From NCBI RefSeq assembly GCF_013200955.2, contig NZ_CP053697.2:2728001-2792000 (forward strand): DNA of 64,000 bases, in the 5' to 3' direction. Each line of letters opens with the position of its first letter. Positions within the stretch are counted from its first letter, which is position 1. The position numbers were made by a program, and so were the translations under genes. Of this stretch, positions 10,486 to 19,098 are shown in pieces. The notes beneath the pieces are model-generated. The model did no database searches. It was not told where the DNA came from and saw only the letters and a program-made list of their open reading frames with translations. Source of the stretch: Pseudomonas campi. GTDB lineage: Bacteria; Pseudomonadota; Gammaproteobacteria; Pseudomonadales; Pseudomonadaceae.

Positions 10486-10684
10486 AGAACCTCTTCAAAG
10501 TCTCGCGAGCTAGAGCCAGACAAGGCGCAACGACCAGCGGGAGTAACAGCCGCAGGCTGGCCCGAAGGGTGAGCGCCAGCGAATCAAGCGGCCGAGGGAG
10601 CGGAGTTTGCGAGCTGCAAATGAGCATCCCGAGGCCATTTTTAACGCGGTATGGCCGACGCGCAGCAGACTTTAAACAGGTTCT
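10486..10684. mobile_element. MITE-like element with 18-base terminal inverted repeats
   Basis: A 199-base segment is bounded by inverted repeats 10486-10503 and 10667-10684 that match at 16 of 18 positions, outer ends AGAACCTCTT and AACAGGTTCT. The inside is GC-rich, has no convincing reading frame, and contains several smaller complementary blocks. The same outer end flanks the shorter element at 55863-55980. No transposase is present, so it would be non-autonomous. Its right end is 56 bases before the LysR start, so it forms part of that gene's upstream region. Confidence 0.6.
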
Positions 10685-10740
10685 GACGTTGCCAGCAGAT
10701 GCTCATCATCTTTATAAGGCTGCCGCCCGGAGCTATGCCA

Positions 10741-11652
10741 ATGGATCTCGCCAACCTCAACGCTTTTCTCGCCATAGCCGAATCCGGCAGTTTCTCCGAA
10801 GCCGCCGAGCGCCTGCACCTGACCCAGCCGGCGGTGAGCAAACGTATCGCAGGCCTGGAACAGCAGCTCAATGTGCGCCTGTTCGACCGTCTGGGCCGCG
10901 AGGTCGGCCTGACCGAGGCCGGGCGCGCCCTGCTGCCAAGGGCCTACCAGATCCTCAACGTGCTGGATGATACGCGCCGCGCGCTGACCAACCTGAATGG
11001 CGAAGTCACCGGCCGCCTGACCCTGGCTACCAGCCACCATATCGGCCTGCACCGCCTGCCGCCGCTGCTGCGCGCCTTTACCCGCGCCCATCCGCAGGTG
11101 GCCCTGGATATCCAGTTCCTCGACTCGGAAGTGGCCTACGAGGAAATCCTGCATGGCCGCGCCGAGCTGGCGGTGATCACCCTGGCCCCGGAAACCCGTT
11201 CGCCGGTGCGTGCCGTGCCGGTGTGGGACGACCCGCTGGATTTCGTCGCCGCCCCCGAGCATCCGCTGGTACGCGGCGCCATCAGCCTGGCCGATGTGGC
11301 CCGGCACCCGGCGGTGTTCCCCGGCGACAACACCTTCACCCACCACATCGTGCGCCGCCTGTTCGAGGCCGAAGGGCTGACGCCGAACATCGGCATGAGC
11401 ACCAACTACCTGGAGACCATCAAGATGATGGTTTCCATCGGCCTGGCCTGGAGCGTACTGCCGCGCACCATGCTCGACGAACAGGTGATGCGCCTGCCGT
11501 TGCCCGGCATCCAGTTACGCCGCCAGCTCGGCTATATCCTGCACACGGAGCGCACCCTGTCGAATGCGGCCAAGGCCTTCATGAGCCTGCTCGACGAACA
11601 GCGCTCAGGGCCTTGCCTAGAGGCCTCTCCTACGGCTAACGTGGCGCCATAA
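10741..11652 (+). CDS. LysR-family transcriptional regulator, divergent from leuC
   Basis: A 303-residue LysR regulator. The N-terminal winged helix-turn-helix is clear (residues 1-60: FLAIAESGSFSEAAERLHLT, then QPAVSKRIAGLEQQL), followed by a LysR substrate-binding domain to about residue 290. The ATG at 10741 was chosen because GGAG stands 8 bases upstream; the ATG two codons earlier would be too close to it. The position opposite leuC is conserved in Pseudomonas, and control of leucine genes is possible but not shown by the sequence. A MITE-like element occupies most of its upstream region. Confidence 0.88.
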   Translation: MDLANLNAFLAIAESGSFSEAAERLHLTQPAVSKRIAGLEQQLNVRLFDRLGREVGLTEAGRALLPRAYQILNVLDDTRRALTNLNGEVTGRLTLATSHHIGLHRLPPLLRAFTRAHPQVALDIQFLDSEVAYEEILHGRAELAVITLAPETRSPVRAVPVWDDPLDFVAAPEHPLVRGAISLADVARHPAVFPGDNTFTHHIVRRLFEAEGLTPNIGMSTNYLETIKMMVSIGLAWSVLPRTMLDEQVMRLPLPGIQLRRQLGYILHTERTLSNAAKAFMSLLDEQRSGPCLEASPTANVAP

Positions 11653-11729
11653 CGATAAGAAAGGCCCTGCATGCTTCAGTCCCACCCACTTCTGCGGGTG
11701 AGAACTAGCGTGCACAGAACGAGCCCGCG

Positions 11730-14700
11730 ATGTCCAAACCACCCAAACCGCTGCCGCCCCTGCCGTTTATCCCGGTTCTCGATCCGGCCGAGTTCGAGAA
11801 AACCTGGCACGACGCCCCGCGCCTGCTGGCCGCGCTGAACGGCGCCCACCTTGGCGCGTGGTACTGGGACATCGACAGCGGCAAGGTCAACTGGTCGCGC
11901 GGCGCCCAGGCCCTGTTCGGCCTTGACCCCAAACACCCCCTGCAACAGCGCGTCGACTACATAGAGCTGATTCCCGAGGAAGACCGCGCCGCCGTCCTGC
12001 ACCTGTTCCAGCAAGTCCTCAGCGGCATCCCCAACCCAGAACCCTTGCGCCATCGCATCCGCTGGCCCGATGGCAGCCTGCACTGGCTGGAAATCAGCGG
12101 CCGTCCACAGATCGACACCGACGGTCACAAACGGGTGTTCGGGGTCATTCGCGACATCACCGAACAGCAGGAACGCGCCACCGCGCTGAGCCAGTCGGAG
12201 CGGCTCTTCTCCAGCCTGTTCCACATGAGCCCCGACGCCGCCCTGTTGATCCGTCTGGCAGACAGTTCGATCTTCGAAGCCAATCAGCATTTCGAAACTC
12301 TGTTCGGCTGGAAGCGGGCCGAAATCCAGGGCAAGACCACCCTGGAGCTGCAGATCTGGAGCGACCTGCAGCAACGCGACGAACTGCGCTGCGCCGCGCA
12401 GCCGGATCAGGATCCGATTGTTCAGGAAGTCCAGCTCAATACCCGCGACGGCCGCCAGTTGCATGGCGTGCTGCGCAGCCAATACATCGAGATCGACAGC
12501 GAGCCCTGCCTGTTCAGCACCTTCCTCGACACCACCGAGCGCAAGCAGGCCGAGGCCGCGTTACGCGCCAGTGAGGAAAAATTCGCCAAGGCTTTCCGCC
12601 AGACCCCCGACGCCGTGGTGATCACCGACAAGAGCAACGGCGCCTTCGTTGAAATCAACCCGGCCTTCGAGCAGCGCTTTGGCTGGAGCAAGGACGAAGC
12701 CATTGGCCGTACCTCCCTGGAGCTGGGCATCTGGAAGTCCGTCGCCGATCGCCAGCGCTTGCTCGATGCCATGAGCCAGGATGGCACCTGCCATGATCTG
12801 GAAGTCGAATTGTTCAGCCGCAACGGCCAACTCAGCCAAAACCTGATCTTTGGTGGCGAAATCGAACTGGCGGGCAAGCCCTGTCTGGTGCTGACGGTGC
12901 GCGACATCAGCCATGAGCGCGTACAGGAGCAGGCCCTGCGCGACAGCCAGGAGCGCCTGAGCCTGGCCCTGGACTCCGCCAGCCTGGGCACCTGGGACTG
13001 GGATATCCCCAGCGACATCCTGTTCGGCTCGGAGCGCGCCTCCCTGCTGCACGGCCTGCCCGCCCAGCAGTACCACGGCAAGTTCCGCGAGTTCTTCAAG
13101 CATGTGCCGCTGGAAGATCGCCACAGCATGCGCGTGGCCTACAACGAGCTGGTCGAGGGCCGGCGCGACAGCTATCAGGTGACCTACCGCACGCGCTTCA
13201 GCAACGGCGCCATCCACTTCCTGGAAAGCACCGCCAAGCTCTATCGCGATGACGCAGGCATGCCCATGCGCATGGCCGGCATCCTCGTCGACATCAGCGA
13301 ACGGGTGCAGCGCGAACACCGCCTGGCCGCCTCCGAAGAGAAATTCGTCACCCTGTTCCAGTCCAGCCCGGAACCGATCTGCGTGTCGCGCATTCGCGAC
13401 GGTGCGTTCATCGAGATCAACCCCAGCTTCAGCGAAACCTTCGGCTGGCTCCCCGCCGAAATCGTCGGCCAGAGTGCCCCGCAACTGGGCTTCTGGGTCG
13501 ATGAGGAACAGCGCAACCGGCTGTTCAAGCAGCTCACCCGCGACCAGGGCCTGAGCAATGAAGTCGCCCGCTTCCGCACCAAGACGGGCAGCGAGCTGAC
13601 CTGTGTGGTCTCCAGCCGTTTCATCCGCGTCGAGCGCCAGCTGTGCATCACCACCACCTTCCGCGATATCAGCGAGAAGCAAAAGGCCGAAGCGGCGCTC
13701 AAGGCCAGTCAGGAGAAGTTCGCCAAGGCGTTCCACTCCAGCCCGGACGCCATCACCATCACCGAGCGTGACACCGGCTGCTATATCGAGGTCAACGAGG
13801 GCTTCACCCGCCTCACCGGCTACAAGGCCGAGGAAGTCATCGGCCGCAGCTCACTGGAGCTGGAAGTCTGGGCCGACCCCAGCGAACGGGTGGCAATGAT
13901 CGAGACCCTCAAGCGCGACGGCCGCGTCTACCACCTGGAAATGCGTGGTCAGCACCGCGACGGCAGTGTTCGTCTGGTCGAGGTCTCGGTCGAGCCGATC
14001 GAACTGGACGGCATCGCCTGCCTGCTGCTCAACGCCCGGGATGTCAGCGAACTGAAGGATGCCCAGGCGCAGATCCAGCACCTGGCCTACCACGACCCGC
14101 TGACCAACCTGCCCAATCGCGCCCTGCTGATGGACCGCCTGATCCAGCAGATCGCCCTGCTCAAGCGTCACAACCTGCGCGGCGCCCTGCTGTTCCTCGA
14201 TCTCGACCACTTCAAGCACATCAACGATTCGCTCGGCCACCCGGTGGGTGATGCCGTGCTCAAGCTGGTCACCGCCCGCCTGGAAGCCAGCGTGCGCATG
14301 GAGGACACCGTCGCCCGCCTGGGTGGCGACGAGTTCGTCGTACTGCTCTCCGGGCTGGAAGGCAGCCGCGCGGAGACCAGCCGCCAGGTGCGCCAGGTGG
14401 CGGAGAAACTGCGCCAGCTGCTGGCCGAGCCGATGCTGCTCGACGGCCACCAACTGCAGGTCACCCCCAGTATCGGCATCGCCCTGCTGCCCGATCACGG
14501 TGACAACCCGACCGATCTGCTCAAACGCGCCGACATTGCCCTGTACCGGGCCAAGGACTCCGGGCGCAACACCGTGCAGATGTTCCGCAAGGCCATGCAG
14601 GATGAAGCCAGCGAGCGCCTGCGCCTGGAAAACGACCTGCGCCTGGCCCTGGCCCGCGGCGAGTTCGCGCTGCACTTCCAGCCCCAGGTGGATGCCCGCA

Positions 14701-15395
14701 GCAACCGCATCATCGGTGCCGAAGCCCTGCTGCGCTGGACCCACCCGACGCTCGGCCCGCAATCACCGGGGCAGTTCATCCAGGTCCTCGAGGAAAGCGG
14801 GCTGATCCTCGAAGCCGGCACCTGGGTCCTCAGCGAAGCCTGCCACGCCTGCGCCACCCAGCTGCGCGAGGGGCTGGTGGATGCGGACAGCTTCCAACTG
14901 TGCGTGAACATCAGCCCACGGCAGTTCCGCCAGAACGACCTGGTCGAACTGGTCGAACTCAGCCTGAAAGCAAGCGGCCTGCCGGCGCATATGCTCAAGC
15001 TGGAGATCACCGAAGGCATCGTGATCCAGAACCTCGACGACACCATCGCCAAGATGCACCGCCTGAAGAAACTCGGCGTGAGCTTTGCCATGGATGACTT
15101 CGGCACCGGCTACAGCTCACTGACCTACCTCAAGCGCCTGCCGGTGGATGTGTTGAAGATCGACCAGTCGTTCGTACGCGACGCCACCACCGACCCCAAC
15201 GATGCCGAGATCATCCGCGCCATCGTCGCCATGGCCCGCAGCCTGAACCTGGAAATGATTGCCGAAGGCGTCGAGCAGACCGAGCAGCTGGAATTCCTGC
15301 TGCAGGAAGGCTGCCATCTGTACCAGGGCTATCTGTTCAGCAAACCGCTGCCGCTGGACGACTTCCGCCAGCTGCTGGCGCTCAACCAGCAGTAG
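11730..15395 (+). CDS. Multi-PAS GGDEF/EAL c-di-GMP turnover protein
   Basis: A 1221-residue soluble protein with no membrane segment. It has about six PAS domains in tandem (roughly 20-150, 155-275, 285-400, 405-525, 530-650 and 655-780), three of which open with near-identical ASxEKFxxxF helices. A GGDEF domain follows (GGDEF at 865-869) and then an EAL domain (EAL at 998-1000). The cyclase motif is intact, with an RMED inhibitory site exactly five residues before it. The EAL domain keeps DDFGTGYSSLTYLK and KIDQSFV, so both activities are plausible. The start has only a weak GAG upstream. A perfect bidirectional terminator follows the gene. Confidence 0.93.
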   Translation: MSKPPKPLPPLPFIPVLDPAEFEKTWHDAPRLLAALNGAHLGAWYWDIDSGKVNWSRGAQALFGLDPKHPLQQRVDYIELIPEEDRAAVLHLFQQVLSGIPNPEPLRHRIRWPDGSLHWLEISGRPQIDTDGHKRVFGVIRDITEQQERATALSQSERLFSSLFHMSPDAALLIRLADSSIFEANQHFETLFGWKRAEIQGKTTLELQIWSDLQQRDELRCAAQPDQDPIVQEVQLNTRDGRQLHGVLRSQYIEIDSEPCLFSTFLDTTERKQAEAALRASEEKFAKAFRQTPDAVVITDKSNGAFVEINPAFEQRFGWSKDEAIGRTSLELGIWKSVADRQRLLDAMSQDGTCHDLEVELFSRNGQLSQNLIFGGEIELAGKPCLVLTVRDISHERVQEQALRDSQERLSLALDSASLGTWDWDIPSDILFGSERASLLHGLPAQQYHGKFREFFKHVPLEDRHSMRVAYNELVEGRRDSYQVTYRTRFSNGAIHFLESTAKLYRDDAGMPMRMAGILVDISERVQREHRLAASEEKFVTLFQSSPEPICVSRIRDGAFIEINPSFSETFGWLPAEIVGQSAPQLGFWVDEEQRNRLFKQLTRDQGLSNEVARFRTKTGSELTCVVSSRFIRVERQLCITTTFRDISEKQKAEAALKASQEKFAKAFHSSPDAITITERDTGCYIEVNEGFTRLTGYKAEEVIGRSSLELEVWADPSERVAMIETLKRDGRVYHLEMRGQHRDGSVRLVEVSVEPIELDGIACLLLNARDVSELKDAQAQIQHLAYHDPLTNLPNRALLMDRLIQQIALLKRHNLRGALLFLDLDHFKHINDSLGHPVGDAVLKLVTARLEASVRMEDTVARLGGDEFVVLLSGLEGSRAETSRQVRQVAEKLRQLLAEPMLLDGHQLQVTPSIGIALLPDHGDNPTDLLKRADIALYRAKDSGRNTVQMFRKAMQDEASERLRLENDLRLALARGEFALHFQPQVDARSNRIIGAEALLRWTHPTLGPQSPGQFIQVLEESGLILEAGTWVLSEACHACATQLREGLVDADSFQLCVNISPRQFRQNDLVELVELSLKASGLPAHMLKLEITEGIVIQNLDDTIAKMHRLKKLGVSFAMDDFGTGYSSLTYLKRLPVDVLKIDQSFVRDATTDPNDAEIIRAIVAMARSLNLEMIAEGVEQTEQLEFLLQEGCHLYQGYLFSKPLPLDDFRQLLALNQQ

Positions 15396-15435
15396 CACTC
15401 ACCCCAGATGCGTTCATGACTGAGTAGAAAACATG

Positions 15436-15463
15436 AAAAAGGGCGCCCGCAGGCGCCCTTTTT
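15436..15463 (+). terminator. Bidirectional rho-independent terminator
   Basis: Twelve-base perfect arms (15436-15447 and 15452-15463, AAAAAGGGCGCC and its complement) enclose a 4-base loop. It lies between the converging GGDEF/EAL gene and ibpA, 40 bases after one stop and 15 from the other, and has A/T runs on both sides so it can serve both. Confidence 0.92.
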
Positions 15464-15478
15464 CTTTGCTGCAGGAAC

Positions 15479-15928
15479 TCAGCTGTTCAGCGCAGGCTGC
15501 AGCCCATTGATCGGGATGCGCTTGGCCTTGGCCTCTTCCGGCACGATACGCACCAGGTCGACATGCAGCAGGCCGTTGATCAGGCTCGCCGCCTTGACCT
15601 CGATATGGTCGGCCAGGCGGAACGACAGCTTGAAGCCGCGCTGGGCGATGCCCTGGTGCAGGTAGGTGACGTTCTCCGCGCTGCGCTCGCGCTTGCCGCC
15701 GACCACCGTCAGCACACCGCGCTCGACCTGCAGCTCGAGGTCTTCCTCATGGAAACCGGCGGCCGCGATGACGATGCGGTACTGGTCGTCGCCGTGCTTC
15801 TCGACGTTGTACGGCGGGTAGGAACTGCCAGCCTCGTTGCTGCGCAGGGCCGACTCGAACAGGTCATTGAAACGGTCGAAGCCGATGGATTGGCGAAACA
15901 GCGGGGCCATGGAAAATGCAGTGCTCAT
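15479..15928 (-). CDS. ibpA: Small heat-shock protein, Hsp20/IbpA family
   Basis: An ATP-independent holdase that binds unfolding proteins and hands them to the DnaK/ClpB system. The 149-residue protein starts MSTAFSMAPLFRQSIGFDRF and contains an alpha-crystallin domain (about 38-130) with GVLTVVGGKRE and the dimer-forming loop. It ends in a tail with KRIPIN, the IxI-type motif that docks oligomers. GGAGAC lies upstream of the ATG at 15928. A sigma-32 type promoter is visible about 70 bases upstream, and the leader between them may fold as an RNA thermometer. Confidence 0.94.
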   Translation of the reverse strand: MSTAFSMAPLFRQSIGFDRFNDLFESALRSNEAGSSYPPYNVEKHGDDQYRIVIAAAGFHEEDLELQVERGVLTVVGGKRERSAENVTYLHQGIAQRGFKLSFRLADHIEVKAASLINGLLHVDLVRIVPEEAKAKRIPINGLQPALNS

Positions 15929-15995
15929 GGTATGTCTCCTGGATTTCAGCGAGTGGTTGAATCCGGGGCCCGACTTCGGCACCCCGTACTCAGCT

Positions 15996-16023
15996 AGATA
16001 AGGACAGGCCGAAAAATTTCAAG
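15996..16023 (-). promoter_or_regulatory. Sigma-32 heat-shock promoter of ibpA
   Basis: On the minus strand the region reads CTTGAAA, 13 bases, then CCTTATCT, matching the RpoH consensus (CTTGAAA, 13-15 bases, CCCCATNT) closely. The leader then runs about 65 bases to the ibpA start. It contains a GGGGTGCC/GGGCCCC hairpin and a GGATT/AATCC stem ending next to the GGAGA, reminiscent of ROSE-type thermometers; that last point is inference. Confidence 0.8.
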
Positions 16024-16083
16024 AGGCCCCGCACCCACTACCGGCTACCCGGCTCTCGTAGAGTGCGCCGCGCGCACCAGGCC

Positions 16084-16144
16084 GTAGCCCGGATGCAATC
16101 CGGGAATGACCGCTACCGCCTCCCCCGGATTGCATCCGGGCTAC
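16084..16144. repeat. REPIN-like repeat, GTAGCCCGGATG family, copy 1
   Basis: Two perfect 21-base arms in inverted orientation (16084-16104 and 16124-16144) start GTAGCCCGGATG and end CATCCGGGCTAC, with a 19-base spacer. Each arm is itself a small palindrome (CCCGGAT and ATCCGGG around GCA). It lies between the CaiB-family gene and the region upstream of ibpA. Other copies are at 31289, 48576 and 60163. Confidence 0.92.
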
Positions 16145-16149
16145 AAGAC

Positions 16150-17331
16150 TCAACCGAGCAACTTGGCCGCCTTCAGCTCGGCAATCTGCGCCTCGCTGTA
16201 ACCGATCTCGCGCAGCACCTCGGCGCTGTGCGCGCCCACCGCCACGCCGGTATGCCGCGGCGCCTCCAGCCCCGCGGAGAACTTGATCGGGCAGGCCAGC
16301 TGCGCCTGCGCCGGTTTGCCCGCGCGCGGCACGGCGGTGACCAGGCCACGCGCTTGCAATTGCGGGTGCTCGACCGCCTCGGACAGGTTGAGCACCGGTT
16401 CGACGCAGGCATCCACCGCGGCGAAGCGTTGCTGCCACTCGGCCAGGTCGTGTTTCTCGATCTCGATCTCGATCTCGCGCTTGAGCGCCTTCTGCTCCTC
16501 CGGCTTGGGCGACAGGCCGCGCCCAGCCAGTTCCGGCCGCCCGATAACGGCACAGAACTGCTGCATGAACTGCGGCTCCAGGCTGCCCACCGACAGCCAG
16601 CGGCCATCGCGGGTGCGGTAGTAGTCGTAGAAGCTGCCGCCATTCAGTGCCTGGTTCTCCATCGCCGGCTCCACCCCGGCGCCGAGGTAGCCGGCGCCGG
16701 CCATGGCATGCAGGCTGAAGGCGCAGTCGGTCATGCTGATGTCCACGTGCTGACCCTGCCCCGTGCTCTGCCGGGCAATCACCGCGGCGAGCAGGCCGAT
16801 CACCCCATGCAGCGAGCCGCCGGCGACATCCGCCAGCTGCACACCAAGCGGCAGCGGGCCCGTGTCACGGCGCCCGGTGTAGCTGGCCAGGCCGCTCAGG
16901 GCCAGGTAGTTGAGATCGTGGCCGGCGCGGTCCTTGTACGGCCCGGTCTGCCCGTAGCCGGTGATGGAGACATAGATCAGCCGCGGATTGATCGCTTTCA
17001 GCGCTTCATAGCCGAGGCCGAGCTTGTCCATCACCCCGGGGCGGAACTGCTCCAGCACGATGTCGTACTCGGCCACCAGCTTGTGCACCACCGCCAGCGC
17101 CTCGGGATGCTTGAGATCGAGGGCCAGCGAGCGCTTGTTGCGGTTGAGGTAGGCGTGGCTGGTGCTGCTGTCGCCATCGAACGGCGGCAGCACACGGACC
17201 AGGTCGACCCGCGTCGGCGACTCGATGCGCAGCACCTCGGCGCCCATGTCGGCCAGCAACAGCGAGGCGAACGGCCCCGGCAGCAGGGTGGAAAAATCGA
17301 GAACCTTCAGCGCAGCCAGCGGGCCCTTCAT
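16150..17331 (-). CDS. CaiB/BaiF-family CoA transferase, alpha-methylacyl-CoA racemase-like
   Basis: A 393-residue class III CoA transferase or racemase acting on acyl-CoA substrates. The N-terminus (LKVLDFSTLLPGPFASLLLA) is the family CoA-binding opening. The pair GHDLNYLALSG and QLADVAGGS supplies the His and Asp used by alpha-methylacyl-CoA racemases, so a racemase role is favoured. A Lys/Glu-rich IEIEIEK segment near residue 280 is a local insertion. The ATG at 17331 overlaps the TGA of the upstream acyl-CoA synthetase by one base, so the two are translationally coupled and may act on the same CoA ester. Confidence 0.85.
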   Translation of the reverse strand: MKGPLAALKVLDFSTLLPGPFASLLLADMGAEVLRIESPTRVDLVRVLPPFDGDSSTSHAYLNRNKRSLALDLKHPEALAVVHKLVAEYDIVLEQFRPGVMDKLGLGYEALKAINPRLIYVSITGYGQTGPYKDRAGHDLNYLALSGLASYTGRRDTGPLPLGVQLADVAGGSLHGVIGLLAAVIARQSTGQGQHVDISMTDCAFSLHAMAGAGYLGAGVEPAMENQALNGGSFYDYYRTRDGRWLSVGSLEPQFMQQFCAVIGRPELAGRGLSPKPEEQKALKREIEIEIEKHDLAEWQQRFAAVDACVEPVLNLSEAVEHPQLQARGLVTAVPRAGKPAQAQLACPIKFSAGLEAPRHTGVAVGAHSAEVLREIGYSEAQIAELKAAKLLG

Positions 17332-18971
17332 CAGCAGTTTTCCCAATACAGTGGCGGTTTGCCCGGCAAGCTGCTGACCAGCGCGGCGTAGCGCGCCTCC
17401 AGCACATTGCGGCGGATTTTCATGGTCGGTGTCATGCAGCCGTTGTCCACGGTCCAGGCCTCGCTGACCAGTACCAGATGGCTGAGCCGTTCATGGGGCT
17501 GCAAGGCGGCGTTGAGCTGGGCCAGGGTGGCCTGCAAGGCGGCACTGACCTGCTCGCGCGGCTGGCTGCGCGCCGCTGGCGACAGTTCGATCAGGGCCAA
17601 CGGCTGGTCGAGGTTGCTGCCCATCAGGCAGACCTGCTCGACCCAGGTGTTCTTGGCGATCTCGCCCTCGATCGGCGCCGGCGCCACGTACTTGCCCTTG
17701 CTGGTTTTGAAGATGTCCTTGACCCGCCCGGTGATGCGCAGGTAGCCGTCGCCATCCACCTCGCCCTGGTCGCCGGTGTGCAGCCAACCGCCCTCCAGGG
17801 CCTTGGCACTCAGTTCGGGCTCACGGTAATAACCCTGCATCAGGGTCGGCCCACGGAACAGCACTTCGCCGTTGTCGGCGATGCGCAGTTCCAGGTTCGG
17901 CATCGGCCGGCCGACGCTGCCGAAGCGCACCTGCCCCGGCCGGTTGAAGGTGCCATAGGCGAAGTTCTCAGTCATGCCGTAGCCCTCGCAGATCACCAGG
18001 CCCAGGCGCCGGTACCAGTCGAGCAGCCCCGGCGAGATCGCCGCCGCGCCGGAGACCAGGATGCGCGCGCGATCCAGGCCCAGGCCGCGCTTGATCTTGC
18101 GCGCCAGCAGGCCACCGAGCAGCGGAATGCGCAGCAGCAGATCGAGCTTGCGCTGTGGCAGACGCTCCAGCACGCCTTGCTGGAAGCGCGTCCACAAGCG
18201 CGGCACGGAGAAGAACACAGTCGGGCGGATATAGCGCAGGTCGCTGGCGAAGCTGTCCAGCGACTCGACGAAAGCCACCTGAGCACCGCTATACAGGCTG
18301 TTCATCTCCACCAGAAAGCGCTCGGCGGCGTGCGACAGCGGCAGGAAGGAGAAGAACTGGTCGCGCTCATCGATGCGCAGCTCGGCACAGGAGCTGGCGG
18401 CAGCGCAGGCCATGGCCTGTGCCGAGAGCATCACGCCCTTGGGCTGGCCGGTAGTGCCGGAGGTGTAGAGGATGCTCAGCAGCTCGTCGGCCTGCTGCAC
18501 AGGCGCAGTCGGCAACGGTGCATAGGCCTGCAGCTCGTGCCACTGGTAGTCGGCGCGCAGGGTCGGATAGGGCATGGCCAGGCGCAGCACCTGCGGCCCG
18601 ATGCCGCTTTCCAGCTTGGCCGGTTCGTCCAGCTTGCCGAGGATGATCGCCTTGCAGGCCGCATGCTCCAGCACATAGGCGATGCTCTCGGCCGACTGCA
18701 GCGGATACAGCGGCACGCTGACCAGCCCGGCCAGCTGAATCGCCAGGTCGCTGATAAACCACTCGGCGCAGTTCTTCGCCAGGATCGCCACCCGCTCACC
18801 CGGCGCGCAACCCAGCGCCTGCAGAGCAGCAGCCAGACGGCGTGCCTGGTCGTCGACCTGGCACCAGGTGAAGTCATGCCAGACCCCGGCGACCGGCTGG
18901 CGCAGCCAGACCTTATCGGGGCACTGGGCGACCCAGTGCTGGAAACGTTGCAGCGGCAGTTGTTCGGACAT
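17331..18971 (-). CDS. AMP-dependent long-chain acyl-CoA synthetase
   Basis: It activates a carboxylic acid, probably a fatty acid, with ATP and CoA. The 546-residue ANL-family enzyme has the P-loop-like signature YTSGTTGQPKGV, the A5 motif GYGMTEN, the hinge region HTGDQGEVDGDGYLRITGR, and the catalytic Lys near the end (TPTMKIRR). It lacks a signal peptide. AGAGAG precedes the ATG at 18971. It overlaps the CaiB-family gene by one base. A LysR gene lies upstream in the same direction, with 127 bases between, and may or may not control the pair. Confidence 0.9.
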   Translation of the reverse strand: MSEQLPLQRFQHWVAQCPDKVWLRQPVAGVWHDFTWCQVDDQARRLAAALQALGCAPGERVAILAKNCAEWFISDLAIQLAGLVSVPLYPLQSAESIAYVLEHAACKAIILGKLDEPAKLESGIGPQVLRLAMPYPTLRADYQWHELQAYAPLPTAPVQQADELLSILYTSGTTGQPKGVMLSAQAMACAAASSCAELRIDERDQFFSFLPLSHAAERFLVEMNSLYSGAQVAFVESLDSFASDLRYIRPTVFFSVPRLWTRFQQGVLERLPQRKLDLLLRIPLLGGLLARKIKRGLGLDRARILVSGAAAISPGLLDWYRRLGLVICEGYGMTENFAYGTFNRPGQVRFGSVGRPMPNLELRIADNGEVLFRGPTLMQGYYREPELSAKALEGGWLHTGDQGEVDGDGYLRITGRVKDIFKTSKGKYVAPAPIEGEIAKNTWVEQVCLMGSNLDQPLALIELSPAARSQPREQVSAALQATLAQLNAALQPHERLSHLVLVSEAWTVDNGCMTPTMKIRRNVLEARYAALVSSLPGKPPLYWENC

Positions 18972-19098
18972 CGGGCACTCTCTTGTTTTTATTGGAGCCG
19001 GGTACGATCAAACGAAACATTCAGCAGGTTAGGCAGCCCCCTGCCCCAGCTCAATGACCCAAGCGCTCGGCGGCATTGACCCAATCGCCCAGAGCGCC

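Noticed and set aside
10569..10970. Small open frames inside the MITE-like element and overlapping the LysR start
   Set aside because: They cross the element boundary, lack ribosome binding sites and match no family.
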